Below, in pieces: positions 49,557-60,639 of a stretch of 64,000 nucleotides of DNA. This stretch comes from Polaribacter sp. NJDZ03. GTDB taxonomy: Bacteria; Bacteroidota; Bacteroidia; Flavobacteriales; Flavobacteriaceae. Below the pieces are notes generated by a model, which did no database searches, had not been told where the DNA came from, and saw only the letters and a list, made by a program, of their open reading frames with translations. Position 1 is the stretch's first letter. The number at the start of each line of letters is the position of its first letter. A program made the position numbers and the translations under genes. The stretch is taken from NCBI RefSeq assembly GCF_019263805.1, contig NZ_CP079195.1, positions 3,955,001-4,019,000 of the forward strand, given 5' to 3'.

Positions 49557-50273
49557 ATGAAAAAAATAATTCATACTGCAGCCACAAGAGGAAATGCAAA
49601 TCATGGATGGTTAGAAGCAAATCATTCGTTTAGTTTTGCTAATTTTTATGATCCTAAGAGAATACAGTTTGGAGCGTTAAGAGTTTTAAATGACGATTTA
49701 ATTGCACCAAGCATGGGGTTTGGTACACATCCTCATAAGAACATGGAAATTATTACTATTCCATTAAAAGGTGTTTTAAAACATAAAGATAACATGGCAA
49801 ATGATTGGATTCCCGTTTTGCCTGGTGAAGTACAAGTAATGTCTGCCGGAAAAGGAGTCTATCATTCAGAAATAAATGGTTCTGCAAATGAACATTTAGC
49901 TTTATTTCAAATCTGGATAATGCCAGAAAAAAATGAAGTTACTCCAAGATATGATCAAAAGGAATTTGATATAAAAGATAGAAAAAATAAATTACAATTA
50001 TTGGTGAATTCTTTTAATTCTGACGATGAAAATAGTTTGAAAATTCATCAAGATGCACAAATTTTTAGAATTGATTTAGATAAAAATCAAGATTTTAAGT
50101 ATCAGTTAAAAAGTAAGAATCGTGGAGTATATGTAATGAATATTTCTGGTGATTTTGAAATTGATTCAACAAAACTAGGTAGTCGAGATGCAATAGGAAT
50201 TTATGAAACAGATAGTTTTATAATTAACAGTCTCGCTAATTCTGAATTACTATTGATTGAAGTTCCAATGTAA
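49557..50273 (+). CDS. Pirin family protein
   Basis: 238 residues, bicupin. The N-terminal cupin has the iron ligands in GFGTHPHKNMEIITIPLKG (His/His) and VMSAGKGVYHSEINGS (His/Glu), both retained. The C-terminal cupin is degenerate. Pirins are metal-dependent quercetinase-like or regulatory proteins of the cytoplasm. It is coupled to the MarR gene and closed by a terminator. Confidence 0.92.
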   Translation: MKKIIHTAATRGNANHGWLEANHSFSFANFYDPKRIQFGALRVLNDDLIAPSMGFGTHPHKNMEIITIPLKGVLKHKDNMANDWIPVLPGEVQVMSAGKGVYHSEINGSANEHLALFQIWIMPEKNEVTPRYDQKEFDIKDRKNKLQLLVNSFNSDDENSLKIHQDAQIFRIDLDKNQDFKYQLKSKNRGVYVMNISGDFEIDSTKLGSRDAIGIYETDSFIINSLANSELLLIEVPM

Positions 50274-50288
50274 GTAACATCTATTTAA

Positions 50289-52418
<2,130 letters not shown>

Positions 52419-52514
52419 AGTATAAAATATTTTAATAAATTATTATATTTTCAAAAAATAGAAGTAGAAGTTTTTTTAGTAGCTTGCACCTAAATAAGAA
52501 ACATAAACTAGATA

Positions 52515-53093
52515 ATGAAGAAAATACTTTTTATTGTAATCCTTTTTTTTACTTTTAATATTGTAGCACAACGCTCTAGAGGTGGTGGTGGAGGAAGACA
52601 ACAAGGACAAAACCCAGAATTGAATCAAACAAAAGAGGTTAAAAAACTGAGTGCAAAAGAAATTGCGGGTATTTTTTATTATGATGTTGATGAGGTGATA
52701 AAGAAAGTTAAGATTAAAGATGATGACAAAAAATATTCAGCAACCAAAGCATTAAGAAATTATAATTTTAAAGTAAAAGAAATTTTATTCTTAAATGCTG
52801 AAAAATTTACGGATTTAGATCTTTTAATGAACGCAATGTCTAATGAAAGAGATAGTGAAAGTAATAAAAACATAAGAGAAAAGATAAGAGAAGTCACTAG
52901 ACCAATTAAAGAGAATGTTCATGAACATGAAAAAGAACTCAATGAAATTCTAAGAGGTGTTTTATCAGAAAAACAAGATAAGAAGTGGTTAAAATATCAA
53001 AAGAGCATCATAGAAAGGTTACAGCCTAAAAAAGCAGAAAACAATAATCAAAATTCTAGACCTAGTAGAGGTAGCGGAATGAGAAGACAATAA
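52515..53093 (+). CDS. Secreted basic protein of unknown function
   Basis: 192 residues with signal peptide MKKILFIVILFFTFNIVAQ and a Gly/Arg/Gln segment right after it (RSRGGGGGRQQGQ). The middle is helical and charged (VDEVIKKVKIKDDDKKYSAT; LNEILRGVLSEKQDKKWLKY), recalling Spy/LTxxQ-like periplasmic helical proteins without the exact motif. The C-terminus is Asn/Ser/Arg-rich (RPSRGSGMRRQ). Function unknown. A short terminator follows. Confidence 0.7.
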   Translation: MKKILFIVILFFTFNIVAQRSRGGGGGRQQGQNPELNQTKEVKKLSAKEIAGIFYYDVDEVIKKVKIKDDDKKYSATKALRNYNFKVKEILFLNAEKFTDLDLLMNAMSNERDSESNKNIREKIREVTRPIKENVHEHEKELNEILRGVLSEKQDKKWLKYQKSIIERLQPKKAENNNQNSRPSRGSGMRRQ

Positions 53094-53100
53094 CTGAATT

Positions 53101-53127
53101 AAATCCTATGTTTATAGGATTTTTTTG
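53101..53127 (+). terminator. Short terminator after the secreted protein gene
   Basis: Stem AAATCCTAT / ATAGGATTT with a 4-nt loop and T-run, directly after the stop codon. Confidence 0.8.
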
Positions 53128-53173
53128 TGTTAATAAATATTATAGTACATTTAGAAAAAATTAAAAATAATCT

Positions 53174-54166
53174 ATGAAATCATTTTCTGTAGAAGAAATA
53201 ACATCGCTTGTAAAAGGAGAACAAATTGGTATTTGTAAAGACAAAATTAATGCTCCAGAACAAATAGAAAATGCCATAAAAGGGAATGTTACTTTTATAG
53301 GGAATTCTAAATATGCAAAATTGTGGGAAACCTCTAACGCTAGTATTGCTATTGTTTATGATGGAATAAAAATTACTCCAGAAGAAGGAAAAGCATTTAT
53401 AAAAGTGAAGAATCCAGATTTGGCAATGGCAGTTTTATTAGAAGCTTTTGAGCCAGAGTCTCCTTATTTTGAAACGGATATTCATCCGACGGCAGTAATA
53501 GATAAAACAGTTAAATTAGGAAAAGGATGTAAAGTCGGTGCAAATTCTTATATCGGTAAAAATGTAGTTTTAGGAGATAATGTAACAATTTATCCTAATG
53601 TTTCTATTTTTGATGACACCACAATTGGCAACGAGACTGTAATTTGGTCTGGAACGGTTATTAGAGAACGTACTAAGATAGGAAGTCATTGTATTTTTCA
53701 TATAAATGTAAGTATTGGAGCAGATGGTTTTGGTTATAGACCAAGTCCGGATGGTAGAGGTTTAGTAAAAATTATTCATATTGGAAATGTTGTAATTGGA
53801 AACGCAGTAGAAATTGGCGCAAATTCATGTGTAGATCGTGGTAAATTTAGTTCTACTATTTTAGGTGATGGTTGCAAGATTGATAATTTGGTGCAAATAG
53901 GTCATAATTCTGTTTTAGGAAGATGTTGTATTATGGCAGGACATAGTGGTTTAGCAGGTTCTGTAACTTTAGGAGATGGCGTAATTATTGGCGGAAGTGC
54001 TTCTATTAAAGATCATGTTACTATACATTCTGGTGCCAAAGTAGGTGCTGGCTCTGGTGTTATTGCAGATGTTCCTGCTGGTAAATCGGTTGTTGGTTAT
54101 CCTGCATGTGATTCTAGAGAAAAAATGAAACAATGGGTAGCAGTGCGTAAACTTGGAAGAAACTAA
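53174..54166 (+). CDS. lpxD: UDP-3-O-acylglucosamine N-acyltransferase
   Basis: 330 residues. An N-terminal uridine-binding-type domain is followed by left-handed beta-helix hexapeptide repeats from about residue 105 (IHPTAVIDKTVKLGKGCKVG), the GADGFGYRP loop and the catalytic-histidine region IGHNSVLGRCCIMAGHSGLA. It adds the N-linked 3-hydroxyacyl chain in lipid A synthesis. The gene stands alone rather than in the usual lpx cluster, so it may be the second LpxD-like paralogue that Bacteroidota often carry. Confidence 0.9.
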   Translation: MKSFSVEEITSLVKGEQIGICKDKINAPEQIENAIKGNVTFIGNSKYAKLWETSNASIAIVYDGIKITPEEGKAFIKVKNPDLAMAVLLEAFEPESPYFETDIHPTAVIDKTVKLGKGCKVGANSYIGKNVVLGDNVTIYPNVSIFDDTTIGNETVIWSGTVIRERTKIGSHCIFHINVSIGADGFGYRPSPDGRGLVKIIHIGNVVIGNAVEIGANSCVDRGKFSSTILGDGCKIDNLVQIGHNSVLGRCCIMAGHSGLAGSVTLGDGVIIGGSASIKDHVTIHSGAKVGAGSGVIADVPAGKSVVGYPACDSREKMKQWVAVRKLGRN

Positions 54167-54285
54167 ATCTTTATTCCGAGTTACTTTATTACTTACTATT
54201 TTTAAAGGCTTTTTACTAAAGGCTATAATTGGGCAATACCAAATAATTACCGATATTTGCCAATCAAACTAACGAATTACGAATT

Positions 54286-54468
54286 ATGGGAATGAATAAA
54301 AATACAGTATTAGGCTTTGCTACGCTTATTATGATACTTGTTGGCTTAGGCTTAATAGCTTTAGGGGCTTTTAGATATAATGAAGTTGCTGGATGGGGAT
54401 TTGCGGCAGTTGGTTTTGGTTTCTTTTGTATTGCATGGGTTTTTAATGCATTAAAAGGTAGAGTATAA
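54286..54468 (+). CDS. CAL67264-type small membrane protein
   Basis: 60 residues: a short polar start, two transmembrane helices (TVLGFATLIMILVGLGLIAL and GWGFAAVGFGFFCIAWVFNA) separated by FRYNEVA, and a basic end (LKGRV). This is the small flavobacterial membrane family usually found directly upstream of ettA, as here (92-nt gap). Function unknown. Confidence 0.8.
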   Translation: MGMNKNTVLGFATLIMILVGLGLIALGAFRYNEVAGWGFAAVGFGFFCIAWVFNALKGRV

Positions 54469-54560
54469 AATAATATACAGTCTTAGTTTACAGTAATAGT
54501 TTTAGGTTTTAAGCAGATGCTTAGAACTTTTTAATTTTCAATTTTTTAATATATAATACA

Positions 54561-56252
54561 ATGAGCGACGATAAGAAAGTAATCTTTTCGATGAATAAGT
54601 TGTCTAAAACTTATAAATCAACAGGGAAACAAGTTTTAAAAGATATTTACTTAAGCTTCTATTATGGAGCAAAAATTGGTATTCTTGGTTTAAATGGATC
54701 AGGAAAATCAACTTTATTAAAAATTATTGCAGGTGTAGAAAAGAATTTTCAAGGTGAAGTTACTTTTGCACCAGGTTATAAAGTTGGGTACTTAGAGCAA
54801 GAACCACAATTAGATCCAGAGAAAACAGTTTTAGAAGTTGTAAAAGAAGGAGTTGCAGAAACAGTTGCAATTTTAGAAGAGTACAATAAAATAAACGACA
54901 TGTTTGGTTTGGAAGAAGTGTATTCTGATGCAGATAAGATGGATAAACTAATGGCACAACAAGCGGTTTTGCAAGATAAAATTGATGCAGCAAACGCTTG
55001 GGAGTTAGATACCAAATTAGAAATAGCAATGGATGCGTTAAGAACGCCAGATTCTGATAAGAAAATCGGGGTACTTTCTGGTGGAGAAAAAAGACGTGTT
55101 GCTTTGTGTAGATTATTATTACAAGAACCAGAAATTTTATTATTAGATGAGCCTACCAATCACTTGGATGCTGAATCTGTACACTGGTTAGAGCACCATT
55201 TAGCACAATATAAAGGAACTGTTATTGCTGTAACGCACGATAGATATTTCTTAGATAATGTTGCTGGTTGGATTCTTGAATTAGATAGAGGTGAAGGAAT
55301 TCCTTGGAAAGGAAATTATGCTGCTTGGTTAGATCAAAAATCTAAGAGAATGGCACAAGAAAGTAAAACAGCTTCTAAACATCAAAAAACATTAGAAAGA
55401 GAATTAGATTGGGTTCGTCAAGGAGCCAAAGGTCGTCAAACAAAGCAAAAAGCACGTTTGAAGAATTATGACAAGTTAATGAGTCAAGACCAGAAACAAA
55501 CAGACGAAAAATTAGAAATCTACATTCCTAATGGACCACGTTTAGGAACAAATGTTATAGAAGCAACCGGTGTTTCTAAAGCATTTGGAGATAAATTATT
55601 ATATGACAATTTAGAATTTAATCTTCCGCAAGCAGGAATTGTAGGTATTATTGGTCCCAATGGAGCTGGTAAGACTACCATTTTTAAAATGATTATGGGA
55701 GAGGAAACTCCAGATGCAGGAAGCTTTAATGTAGGTGAAACTGCTAAAATTGCATATGTAGATCAAGCACACTCAGATATTGACCCAGAAAAAACAATTT
55801 GGGAAAACTTTTCTGACGGACAAGATTTAGTAATGATGGGAGGCAAGCAAGTAAATTCTCGTGCTTATTTAAGTCGTTTTAATTTCTCTGGAAGTGAGCA
55901 AAACAAAAAAGTAAATACACTTTCTGGTGGAGAGCGTAACCGTTTGCATTTAGCAATGACGTTAAAAGAAGAAGGAAACGTTTTATTATTAGATGAGCCT
56001 ACCAATGATTTAGATGTAAATACACTAAGAGCATTAGAGGAAGGTTTAGATAACTTTGCAGGTTGTGCGGTTGTAATTAGTCACGATAGATGGTTTTTAG
56101 ATAGAGTTTGTACACACATTTTAGCTTTTGAAGGGAATAGTGAAGTATATTTCTTTGAAGGTGGTTTCTCTGAATATGAAGAAAACAAAAAGAAACGTTT
56201 AGGTGGAGATTTAATGCCAAAACGAATTAAATATAGAAAATTAATTCGATAA
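54561..56252 (+). CDS. ettA: Energy-dependent translational throttle protein EttA
   Basis: 563 residues, an ABC-F protein with two nucleotide-binding domains and no membrane segment. Domain 1: Walker A GLNGSGKST, signature LSGGEKRRVALCRL, Walker B LLLDEPTNHLD. Domain 2: GPNGAGKTT, LSGGERNRLHLAM, LLLDEPTNDLD. The inter-domain linker carries the basic stretch DWVRQGAKGRQTKQKARLKN. It binds the ribosomal E site and gates elongation according to ATP level. Length and motifs match EttA rather than other ABC-F members. Confidence 0.95.
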   Translation: MSDDKKVIFSMNKLSKTYKSTGKQVLKDIYLSFYYGAKIGILGLNGSGKSTLLKIIAGVEKNFQGEVTFAPGYKVGYLEQEPQLDPEKTVLEVVKEGVAETVAILEEYNKINDMFGLEEVYSDADKMDKLMAQQAVLQDKIDAANAWELDTKLEIAMDALRTPDSDKKIGVLSGGEKRRVALCRLLLQEPEILLLDEPTNHLDAESVHWLEHHLAQYKGTVIAVTHDRYFLDNVAGWILELDRGEGIPWKGNYAAWLDQKSKRMAQESKTASKHQKTLERELDWVRQGAKGRQTKQKARLKNYDKLMSQDQKQTDEKLEIYIPNGPRLGTNVIEATGVSKAFGDKLLYDNLEFNLPQAGIVGIIGPNGAGKTTIFKMIMGEETPDAGSFNVGETAKIAYVDQAHSDIDPEKTIWENFSDGQDLVMMGGKQVNSRAYLSRFNFSGSEQNKKVNTLSGGERNRLHLAMTLKEEGNVLLLDEPTNDLDVNTLRALEEGLDNFAGCAVVISHDRWFLDRVCTHILAFEGNSEVYFFEGGFSEYEENKKKRLGGDLMPKRIKYRKLIR

Positions 56253-56273
56253 TATTTCGAAATTATATTTTAC

Positions 56274-56519
56274 AAAGAGGTTGTCTATAAAGTGAGTTTT
56301 TGTCAATCTGAATTTATTTCAGATTCTTTTGAAATTTGATATTCAGTAAATTAAGATACTGAAACAAGTTCAGTATGACAAGATTTATTGCTTTTTAGAC
56401 AACCTCTTTTTTGCAACCTGAATTTATTACAGGTTATCATATTGCTTGCTTATCATTGTGTTGAGATGCTGAAACAAGTTCAGCATGACAAAGTTTATTG
56501 CTTTTTAGATGACCTCTTT
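56274..56519. repeat. Composite palindromic element downstream of ettA (two related copies)
   Basis: The first copy (56274-56410) has long outer arms AAAGAGGTTGTCTA / TAGACAACCTCTTT enclosing CTGAATTTATTTCAG and CTGAAACAAGTTCAG words; the second (56410-56519) contains CCTGAATTTATTACAGG, GATGCTGAAACAAGTTCAGCATGACA and ends TTTTAGATGACCTCTTTC. They are tandem diverged copies of the REP family with core CTGAAACAAGTTCAG. The outer stem of copy one with its T-run probably terminates ettA. Confidence 0.8.
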
Positions 56520-57266
56520 CTAGTTTGCAATAGTTTCATCATTTTTTTCACAAACGACATATTTGTCGATAATATATTTTGTAATTGGATCTAGCTCCTT
56601 TAATGTTTCTGGATGAACACCTCTTTGTGTAAAATACTCCATTTTTCTTTTAGCAGATTTTCCATACCAAATTAATGGCTTTCCATTTTTAAAGAAAGGA
56701 GTTTCTTTGGTGACTTCAATTTTCTTGAAATTTTCGATATTGATATTATAAAAAGAATTATCTATTGTATTTTTCAGGGTACAATCACTCTTTTCAAAAT
56801 GTGTTTTTTTCCACAGAATACATGTTTCAGAATTATTTGTATTGTAACTATTAAGAACAAACAATGCAGGGAAAAGCATTAAAATAGAACTTCCAATAAA
56901 TTTTTTCTTGTGTTTTTTTAGCACAAATTCCTTTTCAAAGACCTTGGAAATAAAATTTACTTTTTCTTCAATAATTTCTTTTGTTGATTCTTTTTTAGAT
57001 TGATATGCTTCAAAGTCTGACCAACCCAAATATTGAGACATAAAGTCTAAAAGATATTTATTAGGTTCTTTAACAATTACCTGTTCTCTTTCTTCAACAT
57101 ACTTATTATATAATCGTGTAGCTTTTCTTACACTGACATAATTTTTATCATTAGAACTAACATCTTGTAGTTCTTCTACCCAAAAAGTGGCCTGTGCATT
57201 TTTATTCTTCTTAAGTTCTTTTTTTTCAATTTCATTGAAAAAATCAGTCACAAGTACTTTAATCAT
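56520..57266 (-). CDS. Unknown protein with one transmembrane helix
   Basis: 248 residues. The N-terminal ~120 residues are helical (KATRLYNKYVEEREQVIVKE; YLLDFMSQYLGWSDFEAYQS), a layout like small flavobacterial helical or HTH-type domains. A single transmembrane segment follows at about residues 125-143 (FIGSSILMLFPALFVLNSY), then a ~100-residue part with one cysteine pair. I do not recognise the family. It has its own region of operator-like repeats upstream and may be a membrane-tethered regulator, as inference. Confidence 0.7.
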   Translation of the reverse strand: MIKVLVTDFFNEIEKKELKKNKNAQATFWVEELQDVSSNDKNYVSVRKATRLYNKYVEEREQVIVKEPNKYLLDFMSQYLGWSDFEAYQSKKESTKEIIEEKVNFISKVFEKEFVLKKHKKKFIGSSILMLFPALFVLNSYNTNNSETCILWKKTHFEKSDCTLKNTIDNSFYNINIENFKKIEVTKETPFFKNGKPLIWYGKSAKRKMEYFTQRGVHPETLKELDPITKYIIDKYVVCEKNDETIAN

Positions 57267-57280
57267 CCTTAGTTGTTTGG

Positions 57281-57341
57281 TTGTCCAAAAGTAGACAATT
57301 TAGACAGAACAAGATTGACACTGTCTAAAAATAGACAATTT
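57281..57341 (-). promoter_or_regulatory. Operator-like repeats upstream of the 248-aa gene
   Basis: TAGACAATTT occurs twice, exactly 40 nt apart (57292 and 57332), and TTTAGACA (57299-57306) is the inverted partner of TGTCTAAA (57322-57329); a further TTGTC/GACAA pair opens the region (57281-57296). The cluster lies 15-75 nt before the start codon and is likely a regulator-binding region. Confidence 0.5.
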
Positions 57342-57527
57342 TAGATTGGTTAAAAACTGACTATTATTTGACTACTGCTAACTTTAACTCACTTCGGATA
57401 TTTGCAGCAGGAATAGTTTTCTAAAAAAAAGAAAGGAAATTATTACTAAAAAACTAGAATGACATAGTGATGTTTTTTTGATTGGGAAAACAAGATTACA
57501 AAGCTATTTCATGCTACAACTTCCCGT

Positions 57528-57551
57528 TAAAGAGGCGCGCGACTCTTTTAA
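57528..57551. other. Hairpin with GC-only loop upstream of the small lipoprotein
   Basis: TTAAAGAG and CTCTTTTAA arms flank a GCGCGCGA loop, in otherwise AT-rich DNA. No gene is visible in this 370-nt gap besides this hairpin and the operator-like repeats; it may be a transcription terminator or an RNA element in the leader of the next gene. Confidence 0.4.
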
Positions 57552-57636
57552 ATTTTAATGTGTTGTGAATAACAAATAAGCTGAATTCTAAAATTCGGAG
57601 GGCAACACTTTTGTTTAATTTTTAAAAGAAAGTAAC

Positions 57637-57810
57637 ATGAATAAAGTATTTTTAGTATTTGCAATAGTACTAACAAACAGTGTTTTTACATCCTGTACAG
57701 ATTTAGATGAAAACTTAGAAATAGCACCTGTAAAATTAGAGGTTTCTGCAACTGGAGGTGAAGGAGGGCAAGATCCTATAGAGGAAGAAGATCCTGTAAA
57801 GCAGAATTAG
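57637..57810 (+). CDS. Small lipoprotein upstream of the histidine kinase
   Basis: 57 residues. It starts MNKVFLVFAIVLTNSVFTSC, a lipoprotein signal with the Cys at residue 20, followed by an acidic mature part (DLDENLEIAPVKLEVSATGG ending EEEDPVKQN). No homologous family is recognised. It ends 31 nt before the histidine kinase start on the same strand, so it is probably co-transcribed and may relate to signal input, as inference. Confidence 0.7.
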   Translation: MNKVFLVFAIVLTNSVFTSCTDLDENLEIAPVKLEVSATGGEGGQDPIEEEDPVKQN

Positions 57811-57841
57811 TATTTCTAAATATAAATAGTATTTTAGAGGA

Positions 57842-59761
57842 ATGAACCAAGTAAAAGTTACATTCCTCTTTTTGATACTGTTATCATTTTTTTCGTGTAA
57901 AAAAGAGGTTGAAATTGAAAATAATTTAATAAAAAAGTCTCATGTTAAGGACTTATTTAGAACATCTGATTATTCAAAATTAGATTATAAAGAGAAAGTT
58001 CGCTTTACAAAAAGAATCTCTGAAGATATAAATTTAGACATTGCAGATACGTATTTTATCTATAATAATATTAGCTATTTATATAGCAAGTTGCATAAAA
58101 TAGACAGTGCTATCTTCTTCTCAAAAAAAATGTTAAACTTACCAAATGTAGAAAAAGATGATAATTTAAAAGGAAAAATCTTTTTTAAATTAGGTTCTTA
58201 TTTTAATAGGATAAGTTTAAAGGATAGTGCCTATTATTTTTATTCTAATTCGAAAAAACATTTTACTAATACTAAAGACAGCATCTATACAAGTAAAGTT
58301 TTAATTAATTTATCAATTTTAGAATCAGATTTTGGTAGCTATTCTATTAGCGATTCTACGGCCGTACAAGCTTTAAAGTATTTAAATGATAAAGAGGTAA
58401 ATTTAAGAGCAAGAGTATTTAATTGTATGGCTTTAAATTCTACCTACCAGTCTTTATATAAAGATGCGATTTCTTACTATAATAAAAGTATTGGTATTTC
58501 TAAAAGTAAAGGCTCAAAAATTATTTATAAAAACAATATCGCTCTTGTTTTTAAAGAGCAAAAGAAGTATTCAAAATCAATTTCAATTCTAGAAGATTTA
58601 TTAAAAGATACTATTTCAAATCAAAGAACTAAAGCTAGAATTATTGATAATTTAGCACATACAAAATGGTTAAGTAATTCAAATAGGCATGTTTTAAAAG
58701 AATTATTATTAGCAGAATCAATAAGAAATGAACAAAAAGATAACTTTGGATTGATCGCAAGCTACAGTCATTTATCAGAATTTTTTAATGAGAAGAATAG
58801 GAGTAGATCATTGTTTTATGCGAATAAAATGTATGAAATATCAAAAAAAGAAAAAAGTCCACAAGATCAAATAGAAGCACTAGATAAAATTGTAAATCTG
58901 CAAACACCCCAAAATGCTATTAATTATTATAAAGAGAGCATTCGCTTAAGAGATAGTTTACAAACGGCAGAAACTAAGCGTCAATATAAGTTTGCTAAAA
59001 TTAAATACAATTATGAAGAAGAGGAGAAGCAAAAACTAAAATTTGAAACCCTTGCTATAGAAAATAAATTAGTTGCAGAGCGAGAGGAGAATCTGAAAAA
59101 GAATGTTTTAATTTTAGGAGTAGTGTTAATTTCTGGTTTATTGTTTTTAATTTATAGAAGAAAAGTACAACACAAAAAACGAATTTTAGAAGAAAGTTAT
59201 AATACAGAAACAAGAATAGCAAAAAAGTTACACGACGAATTAGGGAATGATATTTTTAATACGCTTACAAAAGTTCAAAACCCTAAAATTAAAACCGAAG
59301 AAATTATAAATGATTTAGATAAAATCTATTTACAAACACGAGCAATTTCTCACCAAAATGACTCCATAGAAACAGGTGGTAATTTTGAAAATTATTTTAG
59401 AAATTTAGTGGCAAGTTATAATTCTGATGCTTGTAAAATTATTTTAAAAGACATGTCTTCTTTAGGTTTAAATAACTTAAATAAAGACAAACAGATTGTT
59501 CTGTATCGAGTTTTTAATGAGTTGTTTGTAAATATGAAAAAACATAGCAAAGCAAGTTTAGTGGTTTTAGCCTGTAAGAAAATAAATAATAATTTAGAAA
59601 TAAGTTATGTAGATAATGGAGTAGGATTTAAGGAAGATACTATTATTTTAAAAAATGGACTTAAAAATATGGAAACCCGTATAAAAACTATTAATGGAAC
59701 CATTAACTTTGAAAATAAATCCAACAAAGGTTTAAAAGTAAAAATTCAATTTAAAAATTAA
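57842..59761 (+). CDS. TPR-containing sensor histidine kinase
   Basis: 639 residues. An N-terminal signal-type segment (MNQVKVTFLFLILLSFFSCK) suggests export with lipid or membrane anchoring; residues ~60-400 are tetratricopeptide-like helical repeats (IDSAIFFSKKMLNLPN; ALKYLNDKEVNLRARVFNCM; YKDAISYYNKSIGISKSK). A transmembrane helix (NVLILGVVLISGLLFLIY, about 420-437) leads to a HisKA_3-type dimerisation region with the phospho-acceptor H in AKKLHDELGNDI, then an HATPase domain with a VDNGVGF N-box and the GLKNMETR block. This is the NarL-type architecture common in Bacteroidota. The partner response regulator starts 2 nt downstream. Confidence 0.88.
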   Translation: MNQVKVTFLFLILLSFFSCKKEVEIENNLIKKSHVKDLFRTSDYSKLDYKEKVRFTKRISEDINLDIADTYFIYNNISYLYSKLHKIDSAIFFSKKMLNLPNVEKDDNLKGKIFFKLGSYFNRISLKDSAYYFYSNSKKHFTNTKDSIYTSKVLINLSILESDFGSYSISDSTAVQALKYLNDKEVNLRARVFNCMALNSTYQSLYKDAISYYNKSIGISKSKGSKIIYKNNIALVFKEQKKYSKSISILEDLLKDTISNQRTKARIIDNLAHTKWLSNSNRHVLKELLLAESIRNEQKDNFGLIASYSHLSEFFNEKNRSRSLFYANKMYEISKKEKSPQDQIEALDKIVNLQTPQNAINYYKESIRLRDSLQTAETKRQYKFAKIKYNYEEEEKQKLKFETLAIENKLVAEREENLKKNVLILGVVLISGLLFLIYRRKVQHKKRILEESYNTETRIAKKLHDELGNDIFNTLTKVQNPKIKTEEIINDLDKIYLQTRAISHQNDSIETGGNFENYFRNLVASYNSDACKIILKDMSSLGLNNLNKDKQIVLYRVFNELFVNMKKHSKASLVVLACKKINNNLEISYVDNGVGFKEDTIILKNGLKNMETRIKTINGTINFENKSNKGLKVKIQFKN

Positions 59762-59763
59762 GA

Positions 59764-60432
59764 ATGTTTAAAAAAGTTTTAGTTGTAGAAGATTTTGATG
59801 TTATTAATAGCGGAATTAAAATGGCCTTAGAAGGGTTAAACATAAAAGAAGTAGATTATATTTCTTATTGTGATGAAGCTTTTCTTAAAATTAAAAAAGC
59901 TTTTTTAAATGGAGAACCTTATCAATTAATTATCTCTGATTTATCCTTTGAAAATGACGGAACTCCACAAGAATTAAAATCTGGTGATGAACTCATAGAA
60001 AAAATTAGAAAAGAATTTTCTGATTTAAAAATCATTGTTTTTTCTGTAGAAGATAAATCATATAGAATTCAGAGTTTATACAAAAAACTTAAAATTCAAG
60101 GGTATGTTTGGAAAAGTAGAAATGGATTAAAAGATTTAAAAAAAGCAATTCACTTTATTTCTACTTCAGATGAATTTTATATTTCTCCGGATTTAAACTC
60201 TGCAATTCACCCCAAAAAGGCAATAGAGATAACAGATACAGATATTTTTCTTATGGAATGTTTGTCTAAAGGTTTATTACAAGAAGCAATTAGTAAAAAA
60301 TTAAAAGAAAAAGAGATATCTCCTTCTAGTATTAGTGCTATAGAAAAAAGATTAAAGACTCTAAAAATACATTTTAATGCTAACAACCCCGCGCATTTGG
60401 TTGCTATTGCTAAAGATTTTGGACTTATTTAG
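59764..60432 (+). CDS. LuxR-type response regulator
   Basis: 222 residues. The receiver domain has VLVVEDFDVINSG (first acidic residues), the phospho-acceptor Asp in QLIISDLSFENDG, the Thr/Ser switch in KIIVFSVEDKSY and K in GYVWKSRNG. After ~150 residues a LuxR/GerE-like helix-turn-helix follows (TDTDIFLMECLSKGLLQEAI then SISAIEKRLKTLKIHFN). It pairs with the upstream TPR histidine kinase. A terminator follows. Confidence 0.85.
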   Translation: MFKKVLVVEDFDVINSGIKMALEGLNIKEVDYISYCDEAFLKIKKAFLNGEPYQLIISDLSFENDGTPQELKSGDELIEKIRKEFSDLKIIVFSVEDKSYRIQSLYKKLKIQGYVWKSRNGLKDLKKAIHFISTSDEFYISPDLNSAIHPKKAIEITDTDIFLMECLSKGLLQEAISKKLKEKEISPSSISAIEKRLKTLKIHFNANNPAHLVAIAKDFGLI

Positions 60433-60492
60433 ATTTCTATTCAATTTTAAGTACTAGTCAGTAAATTTTAAAAAATAAAATAGATAAAAATA

Positions 60493-60530
60493 AAAGCCTC
60501 ATTTCTTTAAAAAAATGAGGCCTTTATTTT
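60493..60530 (+). terminator. Terminator after the response regulator
   Basis: Stem AAAGCCTCATTT / AAATGAGGCCTTT with one bulged C, followed by a T-run. Confidence 0.8.
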
Positions 60531-60639
60531 TTAATATTATAACAAATCAGTAGTAGGTTTACTGAGATATTATTTAAGTAATTATACTAAAAAATCAAAA
60601 AATAATTTTTATTACTATAATGTATAAATACCTGTTATT

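Noticed and set aside
48963..49604. 213-aa minus-strand ORF with YSVFSIQ repeats
   Set aside because: It exists only because the 7-nt GAATACT array is free of stops on the minus strand in all frames; it overlaps the MarR gene and has no coding features.
54760..55159. Minus-strand ORFs inside ettA
   Set aside because: They are low-complexity antisense shadows of a strongly conserved gene.
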